Assembly: GCF_003148495.1 (NCBI RefSeq)
Contig: NZ_QGGH01000008.1
Coordinates: forward strand, 124,001 to 188,000
DNA length: 64,000 nt
Source of the DNA: Mesorhizobium loti
GTDB taxonomy: Bacteria; Pseudomonadota; Alphaproteobacteria; Rhizobiales; Rhizobiaceae
Direction: 5' to 3'
The translations under genes were made by a program, and so were the position numbers. A model generated the notes under the pieces. The model worked only from the letters and a program-made list of their open reading frames with translations. It searched no databases and was not told where the DNA came from. Numbering within the stretch: the first letter of the stretch is position 1; each line of letters opens with the position of its first letter. Shown in pieces: positions 8,128 through 16,205 of the stretch.

Positions 8128-9740
8128 GCTTCCACCGCCCTGCCCTTGAGCGCGAACAGGCCGCGCGGGCGCTTCTGGATGAACAGGATGATCAGCACCA
8201 GCACGACGATCTTGCCGAGCACCGCGCCGGCATAGGGCTCGAGGAACTTGTTGACGATGCCGAGCGAGAAGGCGCCGACCAGCGTACCCCACAGATTGCC
8301 GACACCACCGAAGACGACGACCATGAAGCTGTCGATGATGTAGCCGCGGCCGAGATTGGGCGAGACATTGTCGATCTGGCTGAGCGCGACACCGGCAATG
8401 CCGGCAATGCCGGAGCCGAGCGCGAAGGTCAGCGCGTCGACCCATGGCGTCCTGATGCCCATGGAGGCGGCCATGCGCCGGTTGGCGGTGACGGCGCGCA
8501 TTTGCAAGCCCCAGGGCGTACGCTTCATCACGTAGAGCAGCACCGCGAACACGGTGAGCGCGAAAACCAGGATCCATAGCCGGTTCCAGGTGATCGCAAG
8601 CTGCCCGACATTGAACGAGCCCGACATCCAGGAGGGGTTGCCGACCTCCTGGTTGGTCGGCCCGAAGATCGAGCGCACCGCTTGCTGCAGGATGAGCGAA
8701 ACGCCCCATGTCGCCAGCAGTGTTTCCAGCGGCCGGCCATAAAGGAAACGGATGACGCCGCGCTCGATGATCAGGCCAACCAGGGCCGAGACGAGGAAAG
8801 CGAGCGGCAGCGCGATGACCAGCGACCAGTCGAATAGGTCCGGAAAGGACGTACGGATCACTTGCTGGACGACGAAGGTCGTGTAGGCGCCGAGCATAAC
8901 CATCTCGCCATGCGCCATGTTGATGACGCCCATGACGCCGAAGGTGATGGCAAGGCCGATCGCCGCCAGCAGCAGCACCGAGCCCAGCGAAATGCCGTAC
9001 CAGATGTTCTGACCGGCATCCCAGAAGGCCAGCGTCGAATTGATGTTGGCGATCGCGGCCGTGGCAGCTTCCTTGACTGCGTCCGTGGAATTCGCCTCGA
9101 CCGAAGTCAGCAGCGAAACCGCATCGCGGTCGCCCCGCGCCCCGATCAGCGCGATGGCAGCAAGCTTGTCGGCTTCAGGCTGATCGGAGACCAGCACGGA
9201 GGCGGCACGAGCCTGTTCGAGCAGAGCCTTGACGCTGGCCACGCTCTCGCTGGCGATTGCCGTGTCGAGCGGCCCGATGTTTGCCGCATCAGGGGTCTTG
9301 AACATGGTATCGGCGGCGGCAATACGCACGGCCGGGTCCTTGGCGCCAAGCGTCAGCGTGCCCAACGCGTCGCGGATGACGCGGCGCAGCGTGTTGTTGA
9401 CCTTGATCTTGGTGATGTCGTCCTTGGCGGCCTCGCCCGATGCCTCGCCGCTCAACGGGTTGGAAAGCTGGACGCTTTCGCCCGCTTCCTTGCCGGCAAA
9501 CACCAGGGAATCGGCCTTGCGGACATAAAGGTTGCCGTCGGCGAGTGCCGCAAGCGGCCGTTCCACAGCCGGATCGCCGGTGGCCGCCAGTTCGTGGACG
9601 ACGGCTCCGATCTCCGAAAAACCCTTGGCCGTCGCGAATTTGGCGATGATGCCGCGCAGATCGGCTTCGCTTGCGCCCGATGACGACAGCGTCGCCAGCA
9701 GGAACAACAGCGTCAGACCAATGGCGCGAAACAGGTTCAT
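8124..9740 (-). CDS. urtB: Urea ABC transporter permease UrtB
   Basis: A 538-residue protein with a signal-like N-terminus (MNLFRAIGLTLLFLLATLSS), a soluble periplasmic region of about 220 residues rich in Ala and Asp, and a LivH-type permease domain from about residue 245 with some eight helices. This long soluble leader is normal for UrtB. CTGGAG lies six bases before ATG 9740, so I use that start rather than the longer open frame. The stop overlaps urtC by four bases. The soluble part shows repeated Ala-rich helices resembling HEAT-type repeats. Confidence 0.93.
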   Translation of the reverse strand: MNLFRAIGLTLLFLLATLSSSGASEADLRGIIAKFATAKGFSEIGAVVHELAATGDPAVERPLAALADGNLYVRKADSLVFAGKEAGESVQLSNPLSGEASGEAAKDDITKIKVNNTLRRVIRDALGTLTLGAKDPAVRIAAADTMFKTPDAANIGPLDTAIASESVASVKALLEQARAASVLVSDQPEADKLAAIALIGARGDRDAVSLLTSVEANSTDAVKEAATAAIANINSTLAFWDAGQNIWYGISLGSVLLLAAIGLAITFGVMGVINMAHGEMVMLGAYTTFVVQQVIRTSFPDLFDWSLVIALPLAFLVSALVGLIIERGVIRFLYGRPLETLLATWGVSLILQQAVRSIFGPTNQEVGNPSWMSGSFNVGQLAITWNRLWILVFALTVFAVLLYVMKRTPWGLQMRAVTANRRMAASMGIRTPWVDALTFALGSGIAGIAGVALSQIDNVSPNLGRGYIIDSFMVVVFGGVGNLWGTLVGAFSLGIVNKFLEPYAGAVLGKIVVLVLIILFIQKRPRGLFALKGRAVEA

Positions 9741-9775
9741 CGGCTCCAGGTGACCTTTGAAGAAGGTTGAATTGG

Positions 9776-9808
9776 GCGTCCGGACGGCGGAGGAAGCCGT
9801 CCGGACGC
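9776..9808 (-). promoter_or_regulatory. Strong stem-loop between urtA and urtB
   Basis: A perfect 13-bp inverted repeat (GCGTCCGGACGGC, then its complement) with a 7-base loop lies in the 111-base gap between urtA and urtB. It is not followed by a run of T on the minus strand, so it is more likely an mRNA-stabilising or attenuating hairpin than a full terminator. Such structures after the binding-protein gene are known to give excess binding protein relative to the permease in other ABC operons; that role here is inferred. Confidence 0.7.
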
Positions 9809-9851
9809 GCGCGGTCATGGGCATGGACCTGAAGGTCCAGCCCGGGGAGGA

Positions 9852-11162
9852 TCAGTTTGTGCCCTTGCCGCCGCACTTGCCGGTGGCGACATTGAAGTTG
9901 CCGCAGGACAGAGGCGCGCGCCAATCGGAGATCAGGTCCTTGGAGTCAGGCAGATAGTCGGACCATTCGTCTCCCATCACCAAGCCTGGTGTGCGCGACA
10001 CGGTTTCGAACTGGCCGTCGGCCTGGATTTCACCGATCAGCACCGGCTTGGTGATGTGGTGGTTCGGCATCATCGTCGAATAGCCGCCGGTCAGGTTCGG
10101 CACCGAGACACCGATCATGGCGTCGATGACCTTGTCCGGATCGGTGGTGCCGGCCTTCTCGACCGCCTTCACCCACATGTTGAAGCCGATATAGTGGGCT
10201 TCCATCGGGTCGTTGGTGGTGCGCTTGTCGTTCTTGATGAACTTGTGCCAGTCGGCGATGAACTTTTTGTTTTCGGGCGTGTCGACGCTCTCAAAGTAAT
10301 TCCAGGCGGCGAGATGGCCAACCAGCGGCGCGGTGTCGAGACCGGCAAGCTCTTCCTCGCCGACCGAGAATGCCATGACCGGGATGTCCTCGGCCTTGAT
10401 GCCCTGGTTGCCGAGTTCCTTGTAGAACGGCACGTTGGCGTCGCCGTTGACGGTCGAGACGACGGCGGTCTTCTTGCCGGCCGAACCGAACTTCTTGATC
10501 GCCGAAACCTCGGTCTGCCAGTCGGAGAAGCCGAACGGCGTGTAATTGACCATGATGTCTTCCGCCGCCACGCCCTTTGCCTTCAGATAGGCTTCGAGGA
10601 TCTTGTTGGTGGTGCGCGGATAGACGTAGTCGGTGCCTTCCAGCACCCAGCGCTTCACCGAACCGCCATCCTCGCTCATGAGATAGTCGACGGCCGGGAT
10701 GGCCTGCTGGTTCGGCGCCGCACCCGTGTAGAACACGTTGCGCTCGCTCTCCTCGCCCTCATACTGGACGGGATAAAACAGGATGTTGTCGAGTTCGGAG
10801 AACACCGGGAGAACCGACTTGCGCGACACCGAGGTCCAGCAGCCGAACACCGCCGCGACCTTGTCCTTGGAGATCAGCTCGCGCGCCTTTTCGGCAAACA
10901 GCGGCCAGTTGGAAGCCGGATCGACGACCACCGCCTCGAGCTTCTTGCCGAGCAGGCCGCCCTTGGCGTTCTGCTCGTCGATGAGCATCAGCATGGCGTC
11001 CTTCAGCGTCGTCTCCGAAATCGCCATGGTCCCCGACAGCGAATGGAGAATGCCGACCTTGATCGTGTCGTCGGCAGCCTTGGCGGGAGCGGACATCAAC
11101 AGGCCGGCGGCAACCACGCTCGCCGAAAACATTCTTGTTATGGTCGAGAAATTACCCCTCAT
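9852..11162 (-). CDS. urtA: Urea ABC transporter substrate-binding protein UrtA
   Basis: A 436-residue periplasmic binding protein of the AmiC/branched-chain type: signal peptide about residues 1-29 (TRMFSASVVAAGLLMSAPAKA, then ADDTIKVGIL), followed by LHSLSGTMAISETTLKDA and FGCWTSVSRKSVLPVFSE, both typical of UrtA and related amide-binding proteins. It captures urea in the periplasm for UrtBC. The frame is open to 11249, but ATG 11162 has GGGAG eight bases upstream and gives a normal signal peptide. First gene of the operon; a sigma-54-type promoter lies 44 bases upstream. Confidence 0.95.
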   Translation of the reverse strand: MRGNFSTITRMFSASVVAAGLLMSAPAKAADDTIKVGILHSLSGTMAISETTLKDAMLMLIDEQNAKGGLLGKKLEAVVVDPASNWPLFAEKARELISKDKVAAVFGCWTSVSRKSVLPVFSELDNILFYPVQYEGEESERNVFYTGAAPNQQAIPAVDYLMSEDGGSVKRWVLEGTDYVYPRTTNKILEAYLKAKGVAAEDIMVNYTPFGFSDWQTEVSAIKKFGSAGKKTAVVSTVNGDANVPFYKELGNQGIKAEDIPVMAFSVGEEELAGLDTAPLVGHLAAWNYFESVDTPENKKFIADWHKFIKNDKRTTNDPMEAHYIGFNMWVKAVEKAGTTDPDKVIDAMIGVSVPNLTGGYSTMMPNHHITKPVLIGEIQADGQFETVSRTPGLVMGDEWSDYLPDSKDLISDWRAPLSCGNFNVATGKCGGKGTN

Positions 11163-11474
11163 ATTACAGACTCCCAAGCTGGTTGATTGCACCGCAACAC
11201 TACAATGCAACCCCCATGCCAATCGCTTGGCGACGCCAATGGAGACCAATAAATCCAGAATTATCAGTGTCTTGAAATATTAAGCTTATAAAAACAAAGA
11301 GAACCGGTTAAAAATTGATTGAGAGAAATTTGCGCAACGCACGCGACAGATGCCTAATTTTCGCCCACCTCTGCTAGATGCCTAGATTTTGATCTTCGCA
11401 GGTGGATCACCGACGACCGATATTGCGGCGCGGTGCAAAAATGGGGCAAGCTCGCTCCTCAAACGAGCGACGTC
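11163..11474. other. Intergenic control region between urtA and a divergent small gene
   Basis: This 312-base stretch is AT-richer than its surroundings, especially 11235-11330. It holds the sigma-54-type site for urtA (11206-11221) and a 9-base direct repeat AGATGCCTA at 11348-11356 and 11376-11384, about 155-190 bases upstream of the inferred urtA transcription start, where enhancer-binding regulators such as NtrC bind. I see no clear NtrC consensus. The start of the divergent gene at 11475 lies within the far end. Confidence 0.5.
11206..11221 (-). promoter_or_regulatory. Sigma-54 (-24/-12) promoter of the urt operon
   Basis: Read on the minus strand the bases are TGGCATGGGGGTTGCA: TGGCAT, five bases, TTGCA. 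The established sigma-54 consensus is TGGCAC-N5-TTGCW, so only the sixth base differs, and the GG and GC elements have the required spacing. The site lies 44 bases upstream of the urtA ATG, predicting a leader of about 33 bases. It fits nitrogen (NtrC/RpoN) control known for urea transporters in other bacteria. Confidence 0.8.
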
Positions 11475-11879
11475 ATGGCTTCAGGCATTTCACGCATCCT
11501 TATCGGCATACTGCTTCTGGCGGCAGCAACCGGGACCGCACGAGCCGATTTCAGCGATGGCAAGATGCCCGACGGTATCTATCACTGCGAGGTCTACCTG
11601 CTCGGCATGTTCCTCAGCCTCGGCGACATCACCATCAAGGGGAACGTCTACAGCGGCCCAATTTATACCGGCCTCGGCACCGCGCAGCAGGGGTACAACT
11701 ATCAAATGGATGCAAACGGCGTGATCTCCTGGTTGGGACCGCTGGGCGGCTATACCGCCGGCGGCAACTCGCTGTCGCTGACCCAGGCAACGCTGGACGG
11801 CCAGAGCACGCCCTCCTTCGACATCATCATGAAGCAACCCGACGGCGCCTTCACCGCCTCGACCTGCACCAGGCAATGA
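11475..11879 (+). CDS. Secreted protein of unknown function
   Basis: A 134-residue protein with a clear signal peptide (MASGISRILIGILLLAAATG, cleavage likely after TARA) and a mature part with alternating Gly/Tyr strands (for example KGNVYSGPIYTGLGTAQQ), suggesting a small beta-sheet domain. Three Cys are present in the mature protein-sized frame, one near the N-terminus (YHCEVY) and one near the C-terminus (STCTRQ), so a disulfide is possible. The frame is open from a GTG at 11433, but ATG 11475 starts the signal peptide. No family recognised. Confidence 0.6.
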   Translation: MASGISRILIGILLLAAATGTARADFSDGKMPDGIYHCEVYLLGMFLSLGDITIKGNVYSGPIYTGLGTAQQGYNYQMDANGVISWLGPLGGYTAGGNSLSLTQATLDGQSTPSFDIIMKQPDGAFTASTCTRQ

Positions 11880-11892
11880 GGCTGCAAGAAAA

Positions 11893-11919
11893 GGCGCGGA
11901 ACCTTGTGGGTTCCGCGCC
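11893..11919. terminator. Bidirectional terminator between convergent genes
   Basis: Perfect 11-bp stem (GGCGCGGAACC and complement) with a 5-base loop, lying between the stop of the plus-strand secreted protein and the stop of the minus-strand dehydrogenase. On the minus strand it is followed by TTTTCTT, giving a good intrinsic terminator for the dehydrogenase transcript; the plus-strand side lacks a T run. Confidence 0.75.
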
Positions 11920-11942
11920 AGCAGGCAGTCGGGAGGATGTGA

Positions 11943-13514
11943 CTAGATCGTCTTGGCCGACATCTGCGCGGCGATGTAGCCGGCCTGGCGGATCGCCAGC
12001 GACACGATCGTCAGGGTCGGGTTTTCGGCGGCTCCGGTCGTGAACTGGCTGCCATCCGACACGAACAGGTTCTTGATGTCGTGCGCCTGGCCGTGCTTGT
12101 TGACGACGCCGTCGGCCGCCTTCTCGCTCATCCGGTTGGTGCCGAGATTGTGGGTCGACGGATAGGGCGGCGTCGGGAAGGTGCGCGTGGCACCAACCGC
12201 AGCATAGAGCGCCGTGGCCTGCTTGTAGGCGTGGTTGCGCATCGCTGTGTCGTTCGGATGATCGTCGAAATGCACGTCGGCGATCGGCATGCCGTGCGCG
12301 TCCTTCTCGTCGGCATGCAGCGTGATGCGATTCTCCGCGCGCGGCATGTCCTCGCCGACAATCCACAGGCCGGCCATGTGGTCGTAGTGGTCGAGTGCGG
12401 TGGTGAACGAGCGGCCCCAGGCGCCGGGATCGAGGAAGGCCGCCATGAACGGCAGACCCAGTGACAGCGTCTCGAACTCGTAGCCGCCGACGAAACCACG
12501 TGACGGATCATGGCGCGCCTCGTCGCGGATGATGCCGGCCATGGTGGTGCCGCGATACATGTGCACCGGTTTGTCGAAGATGGCATAGACCGAGCCGGTG
12601 GTGTGGCGCATGTAGTTCTTGCCCACCTGCCCCGACGAGTTGGCAAGACCGTCAGGGAATTTGCCCGATGCCGAATTGAGCAGCAGCCTTGGGCTCTCGA
12701 TCGAATTTCCCGCGACGGCGACGATGCGCGCCTTCTGCTCCTGGAGCTTGCCGTCCTTGTCGGCATAGACGACGCCGGTCACCTTTCCGCTAGCATCATG
12801 GTTGATCTTGATCGCCATGGCGTTCGGCCTGACTTCGAGATGGCCCGTCGCCTCGCCCTTGGGTATCTCGGTGTAGAGCGTCGACCATTTGGCGCCCCAT
12901 TTGCAGCCCTGGAAGCAGAAGCCGGTCTGCTGGCAGGAATTACGATCGTCGCGCTCGACCGAATTGATCGCCATATTGCCGGTGTGGCATTCCTTGTAGC
13001 CGAGCTTGTCTGCGCCGGCCTTCAGCACCTTGAAATTGTTGTTGCCCGGCAGCCGCGGCCAGTCATTGGTGCCGGTGACGCCCATCTTGGCTTCGGCCTT
13101 GGCGTAGTAGGGTTCCATCTCGGCGAGCGTGATCGGCCAGTCGAGCAAATTGGCGCCTTCCAGTTTGCCGTAGGTCGACAGTGTCTTGAACTCATGCTCC
13201 TGGAAGCGCAGCGAGGCTCCCGCCCAATGCGTCGTCGAACCGCCGACCGACTTGACGATCCAGGCCGGCAGGTTCGGAAAATCCTTGGCCACACGCCAGT
13301 CACCGGAGGTGGTGCGCTTGTCCGTCCAGGCGAGCTGGGCGAACGAGCCCCACTCGTCATTGATGAAATCCTCATATTCGTGGCGCGCGCCGGCTTCCAG
13401 GATGACGACGTCGACACCCTTCTGGGCGAGTTCGTTGCCGAGCGTGCCGCCGCCGGCGCCCGAACCGATGATGACGACCACGCCGTCGTTGTTCAGATCA
13501 AATGAAGCTGCCAT
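11943..13514 (-). CDS. GMC-family FAD dehydrogenase, large subunit (module A)
   Basis: A 523-residue GMC oxidoreductase: FAD-binding GSGAGGGTLGNELAQKG near residues 17-33, glucose-methanol-choline fold, and the active-site His region YPSTHNLGTNRM near the C-terminus. Cys194, Cys200 and Cys204 form a C-x5-C-x3-C motif like that holding the 3Fe-4S cluster in FAD-glucose dehydrogenase of Burkholderia cepacia. It has no signal peptide of its own and may be exported with the Tat-signal small subunit encoded 46 bases upstream. It probably oxidises a sugar, sugar acid or alcohol in the periplasm. No cytochrome gene follows it, unlike module B. GGGAGGAAACC precedes the ATG. Confidence 0.87.
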   Translation of the reverse strand: MAASFDLNNDGVVVIIGSGAGGGTLGNELAQKGVDVVILEAGARHEYEDFINDEWGSFAQLAWTDKRTTSGDWRVAKDFPNLPAWIVKSVGGSTTHWAGASLRFQEHEFKTLSTYGKLEGANLLDWPITLAEMEPYYAKAEAKMGVTGTNDWPRLPGNNNFKVLKAGADKLGYKECHTGNMAINSVERDDRNSCQQTGFCFQGCKWGAKWSTLYTEIPKGEATGHLEVRPNAMAIKINHDASGKVTGVVYADKDGKLQEQKARIVAVAGNSIESPRLLLNSASGKFPDGLANSSGQVGKNYMRHTTGSVYAIFDKPVHMYRGTTMAGIIRDEARHDPSRGFVGGYEFETLSLGLPFMAAFLDPGAWGRSFTTALDHYDHMAGLWIVGEDMPRAENRITLHADEKDAHGMPIADVHFDDHPNDTAMRNHAYKQATALYAAVGATRTFPTPPYPSTHNLGTNRMSEKAADGVVNKHGQAHDIKNLFVSDGSQFTTGAAENPTLTIVSLAIRQAGYIAAQMSAKTI

Positions 13515-13560
13515 GGTTTCCTCCCATGATTTCTGTTTGCGGGTTCAGGAACGACGGGGC

Positions 13561-14091
13561 TCAGAGCCACTCTATGTCGTTGAAACCGCGCGCGATGTAG
13601 CCGCCCTTGGAATAGGACTCGCCCTCGTAACCGAAGATCGGCCACACCTCTTTCTGGTTGTAGAGGCTGACGACGAGGCCGCCACGGATGGCCTGGAAGA
13701 ACGGCGTCGCCTCGATCTGCTTCAGCACGCCGACGCGCTGGTCCTCCCAGCCGAGGCCGCGGTAGCCGCCGTCACCGGACTTCTTGTCGAGGTCGGCGAT
13801 GCCGTCTTCGATCATCGCCTTGTAGGCGGCGTCCTTGCCGGCCTGCTCGTCATGGCCTTTCACGGCAATGGCGTAATATTTGTCGGGAACCTGATCGTGC
13901 GGATAGATGTCGCGCGCCATCTGGATCAGCGTCGCCATGGTTTCGGGCTTGAGTGCCGATGTCTCGAGCCCCCATGCATGTTCGGGACTGATGACGGCAC
14001 TGCCAGAGATGACGAGCAGCGCGCCGATGCCACCGCGTTTGAGAAGCTCGCGACGTGAAAGCCCGGGCTTCGCGTCATAGATCGTGACCAT
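13561..14091 (-). CDS. Gluconate 2-dehydrogenase subunit 3-like protein with Tat signal (module A)
   Basis: A 176-residue protein beginning with a twin-arginine leader (LSRRELLKRGGIGALLVISG, then a signal-peptidase-type AWG). Proteins of this family are the small subunit that escorts GMC-type dehydrogenases across the membrane through Tat. The mature part contains IYPHDQVPDKYY and ends GGYIARGFNDIEWL, conserved features of the family as I recall it. GGGAGGAA precedes ATG 14091. It sits directly upstream of the large subunit on the same strand, consistent with one operon. Confidence 0.82.
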   Translation of the reverse strand: MVTIYDAKPGLSRRELLKRGGIGALLVISGSAVISPEHAWGLETSALKPETMATLIQMARDIYPHDQVPDKYYAIAVKGHDEQAGKDAAYKAMIEDGIADLDKKSGDGGYRGLGWEDQRVGVLKQIEATPFFQAIRGGLVVSLYNQKEVWPIFGYEGESYSKGGYIARGFNDIEWL

Positions 14092-14172
14092 TTTATTCCT
14101 CCCTGCTTGCTATGTGCACTCTTGAAAGTGCCGTTGCTGGCGCCGCACCTGCCGGTGCGGTTGCTATGTCCC

Positions 14173-14568
14173 CTATTGGAAGCGACCTCCGCGTTGCAGA
14201 ACTTCGATCTTGTAGCCGTCCGGATCCTCGATGAAGAAAAAGCGGGCGATCAGCGCCCCGTCGCGGTTGAACTCGACGATCTTCTTCGGGTTGAGGCCTA
14301 GCGCGCCGAGACGGTCATGTTCGCTGTCGAGATCGGCGACCGAGACCGCCAGGTGACCGTAGCCGTCGCCGAGCCCGTAGGGGCCCTGCCGATCCTTGTT
14401 CACGGTCAGTTCGAGTTCGAACCCTGTCTCGGCATTGCTGAGGTAAACAAGCGTGAATGTCTCGAAGTCCAGCCTGTCGCCGACATCGAGCCCGAAGGCA
14501 TTTCTGTAGAAATCGACGGATCGGGCCTCGTCGAGAACCCGGATCATGGAATGGATCGCTTTTGCCAA
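14173..14568 (-). CDS. gloA: Lactoylglutathione lyase (glyoxalase I)
   Basis: A 131-residue vicinal-oxygen-chelate protein with candidate metal ligands His6, Glu53, His72 and Glu122, in the same order as E. coli GloA (His5, Glu56, His74, Glu122), plus DGYGHLAVSV and FIEDPDGYKIEVLQR. It should convert the methylglyoxal-glutathione adduct to S-lactoylglutathione in the cytosol. It is the first gene of the minus-strand set upstream of the module A small subunit (81-base gap), so the dehydrogenase may be co-expressed with aldehyde detoxification. Whether the substrate is methylglyoxal or a related hemithioacetal is not proven. Confidence 0.85.
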   Translation of the reverse strand: MAKAIHSMIRVLDEARSVDFYRNAFGLDVGDRLDFETFTLVYLSNAETGFELELTVNKDRQGPYGLGDGYGHLAVSVADLDSEHDRLGALGLNPKKIVEFNRDGALIARFFFIEDPDGYKIEVLQRGGRFQ

Positions 14569-14797
14569 ATCAGTCTCCGTCCTAATGTGTGGAAACGATT
14601 ATGGGCAGCGCGGAAAAAAGGTGGTGGCAGCCGGTTACCACGCTCAAGACCCGTGAATTGCCCTGCTTCGGCGACGGGGACGAAAGTCCGATTGCCGTTC
14701 CGCCAATTTTGCCCGACAATGCATGTGGGGACAGGTTGAGCAGTGTCAGGCTGCACGCCCGTCCACCCAAGACCAACAATCATGGGAGGTTTGTCGG

Positions 14798-15103
14798 ATG
14801 TGCAGGGTGTTTGCGGGCCAGGATCCCGAAGGCTATCGCCAGATCAACCGGTCGATTCGCATCGACGGCCACTCGACCAGCATCCAGCTTGAAGCGACAT
14901 TCTGGGCTTTGCTGGACGAAATCGCCGAAAACCAGGGTTTGACGACGCCAAAATTCATCTCGAAGCTTTATGACGAAGCCATCGAGATCAACGGCGCCAT
15001 TCCGAACTTCGCGTCGATGCTGCGCACCACCTGCGCGCTCTACCTGCGCGGCCACCGGCCGGGCATGGAAGAGCAGATGGTGCCGAAGCGCGAAGCCGCC
15101 TAG
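14798..15103 (+). CDS. Ribbon-helix-helix (RHH_4) domain protein
   Basis: A 101-residue protein starting MCRVFAGQDPEGYRQINRSI and continuing with RIDGHSTSIQLEATFWALLD, the hallmark of the RHH_4 family abundant in alphaproteobacteria, where the N-terminal strand binds DNA as a dimer. The family is a proposed transcriptional regulator; targets are unknown. GGGAGG at 14784-14789 lies eight bases before ATG 14798, which fixes the start despite the longer open frame. It lies just upstream of module B on the same strand, separated by 347 bases, and could regulate one or both modules. Confidence 0.85.
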   Translation: MCRVFAGQDPEGYRQINRSIRIDGHSTSIQLEATFWALLDEIAENQGLTTPKFISKLYDEAIEINGAIPNFASMLRTTCALYLRGHRPGMEEQMVPKREAA

Positions 15104-15450
15104 CTCTAACTGTTGACCGCGACCTCGAACGCCAGCCGGTCAAGGACCGGTCCCTGATTCATGCCTGATGGCACGACTCTGTTTCTATCGGTCCAGCATC
15201 CGGGCAGGTAGGTCGGATGCTTCGCGGGATCATGGCCCGACTTCCCAGACAGCCATCGGGCTTCAACAACACAATCAGACCTGATTGGCAGTAGACGAAC
15301 CATCGCTAACGATTTTGTGATGTGGTTGACGAGGTCATTTTCATCTCGCAGTCTACCAACATTCGATCTGCGACTTAACCTAACTACCTTTGTCATGATT
15401 ACTTGGGCGTCACTTCCCGAGCGCGTCCTCTTATTTTCGAGATTCCTAAT
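15104..15450. other. 347-base intergenic stretch before dehydrogenase module B
   Basis: No gene is visible on either strand that matches the codon pattern of the neighbours. A short hairpin CCGGTC-AAG-GACCGG (15135-15149) follows the RHH_4 gene and may end its transcript. The second half (about 15290-15450) is markedly AT-rich and probably holds the promoter of the module B operon. A minus-strand frame (15106-15459) covers the stretch but I judge it spurious. Confidence 0.45.
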
Positions 15451-16203
15451 ATGGACCATCGCAATCCTGTTCGAATGAATCGGCGTCTTTTCCTGTCCTC
15501 AGTCGCAATATTTACCGCAACCGCGACATCGGCCGGTTTTGCGCGGTCGTTCTCGGGCACTCTGCCCTGGACGCCAATGGCATCCGATCCACCAACGCAG
15601 GTCGTGGCCGGTGGCTGGCATTTTTTCTCAGCCCAGGAAGCAGCCCTTGTCGAGGCGATCGTCGACCGCATCATTCCTGCCGACGAGCTCAGCATGGGCG
15701 GCAAGGAAGCCGGTTGCGCCGTCTATATCGACAGCCAGTTGATGGGGGCGTACGGAGCCTCGAGCCGGCTCTACACACAAGGGCCGTTTTTGCCCGGACT
15801 GCCCACGCAGGGCTATCAGGGCGAGGCCAATCCGGCGCAACGTTACCGCGCCGGGCTTGCGGCCATCGACGCCTTCCTGAAACAGCGGGATGGCAAGACG
15901 TTCGTCGAGCTTGCACGGGCCGAACAGGATGCCTTCCTGACGGCCATGGAGGCTGGGAAAGTCGACCTGCCGAATGGCGTCAAGGGTCCGGCGTTCTTCG
16001 GGCTGCTGCTGCAGAACACCATGGAAGGGTTCTTTGCCGATCCTGTCTATGGCGGCAACAAGGACATGGTGTCGTGGCGCATGCTCGGTTTTCCCGGTGC
16101 CCGCTACGACTACCGGGACCATGTCAGCAAACACAATCAGCCATACCCGCAGCCGCCTGTCTCGATTATCGGGCGTCCCGAATGGCTCGGGAAAGGCGCC
16201 TGA
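15451..16203 (+). CDS. Gluconate 2-dehydrogenase subunit 3-like protein (module B small subunit)
   Basis: A 250-residue protein with a twin-arginine-type leader (MNRRLFLSSVAIFTATATSA from residue 9), then HFFSAQEAALVEAIVDRIIP, the typical opening of gluconate 2-dehydrogenase subunit 3. It is expected to be exported with the FAD subunit and to support its folding in the periplasm. The start may instead be ATG 15475, eight codons further in, at the leader's own Met. The FAD subunit starts two bases after the stop; the three genes 15451-19186 form one operon. Confidence 0.86.
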   Translation: MDHRNPVRMNRRLFLSSVAIFTATATSAGFARSFSGTLPWTPMASDPPTQVVAGGWHFFSAQEAALVEAIVDRIIPADELSMGGKEAGCAVYIDSQLMGAYGASSRLYTQGPFLPGLPTQGYQGEANPAQRYRAGLAAIDAFLKQRDGKTFVELARAEQDAFLTAMEAGKVDLPNGVKGPAFFGLLLQNTMEGFFADPVYGGNKDMVSWRMLGFPGARYDYRDHVSKHNQPYPQPPVSIIGRPEWLGKGA

Positions 16204-16205
16204 TC

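Noticed and set aside
15106..15459. Minus-strand 117-codon frame in the intergenic gap before module B
   Set aside because: No good ribosome site, mixed codon use and overlap with the start of a real operon; part of the stretch is AT-rich promoter-like DNA.
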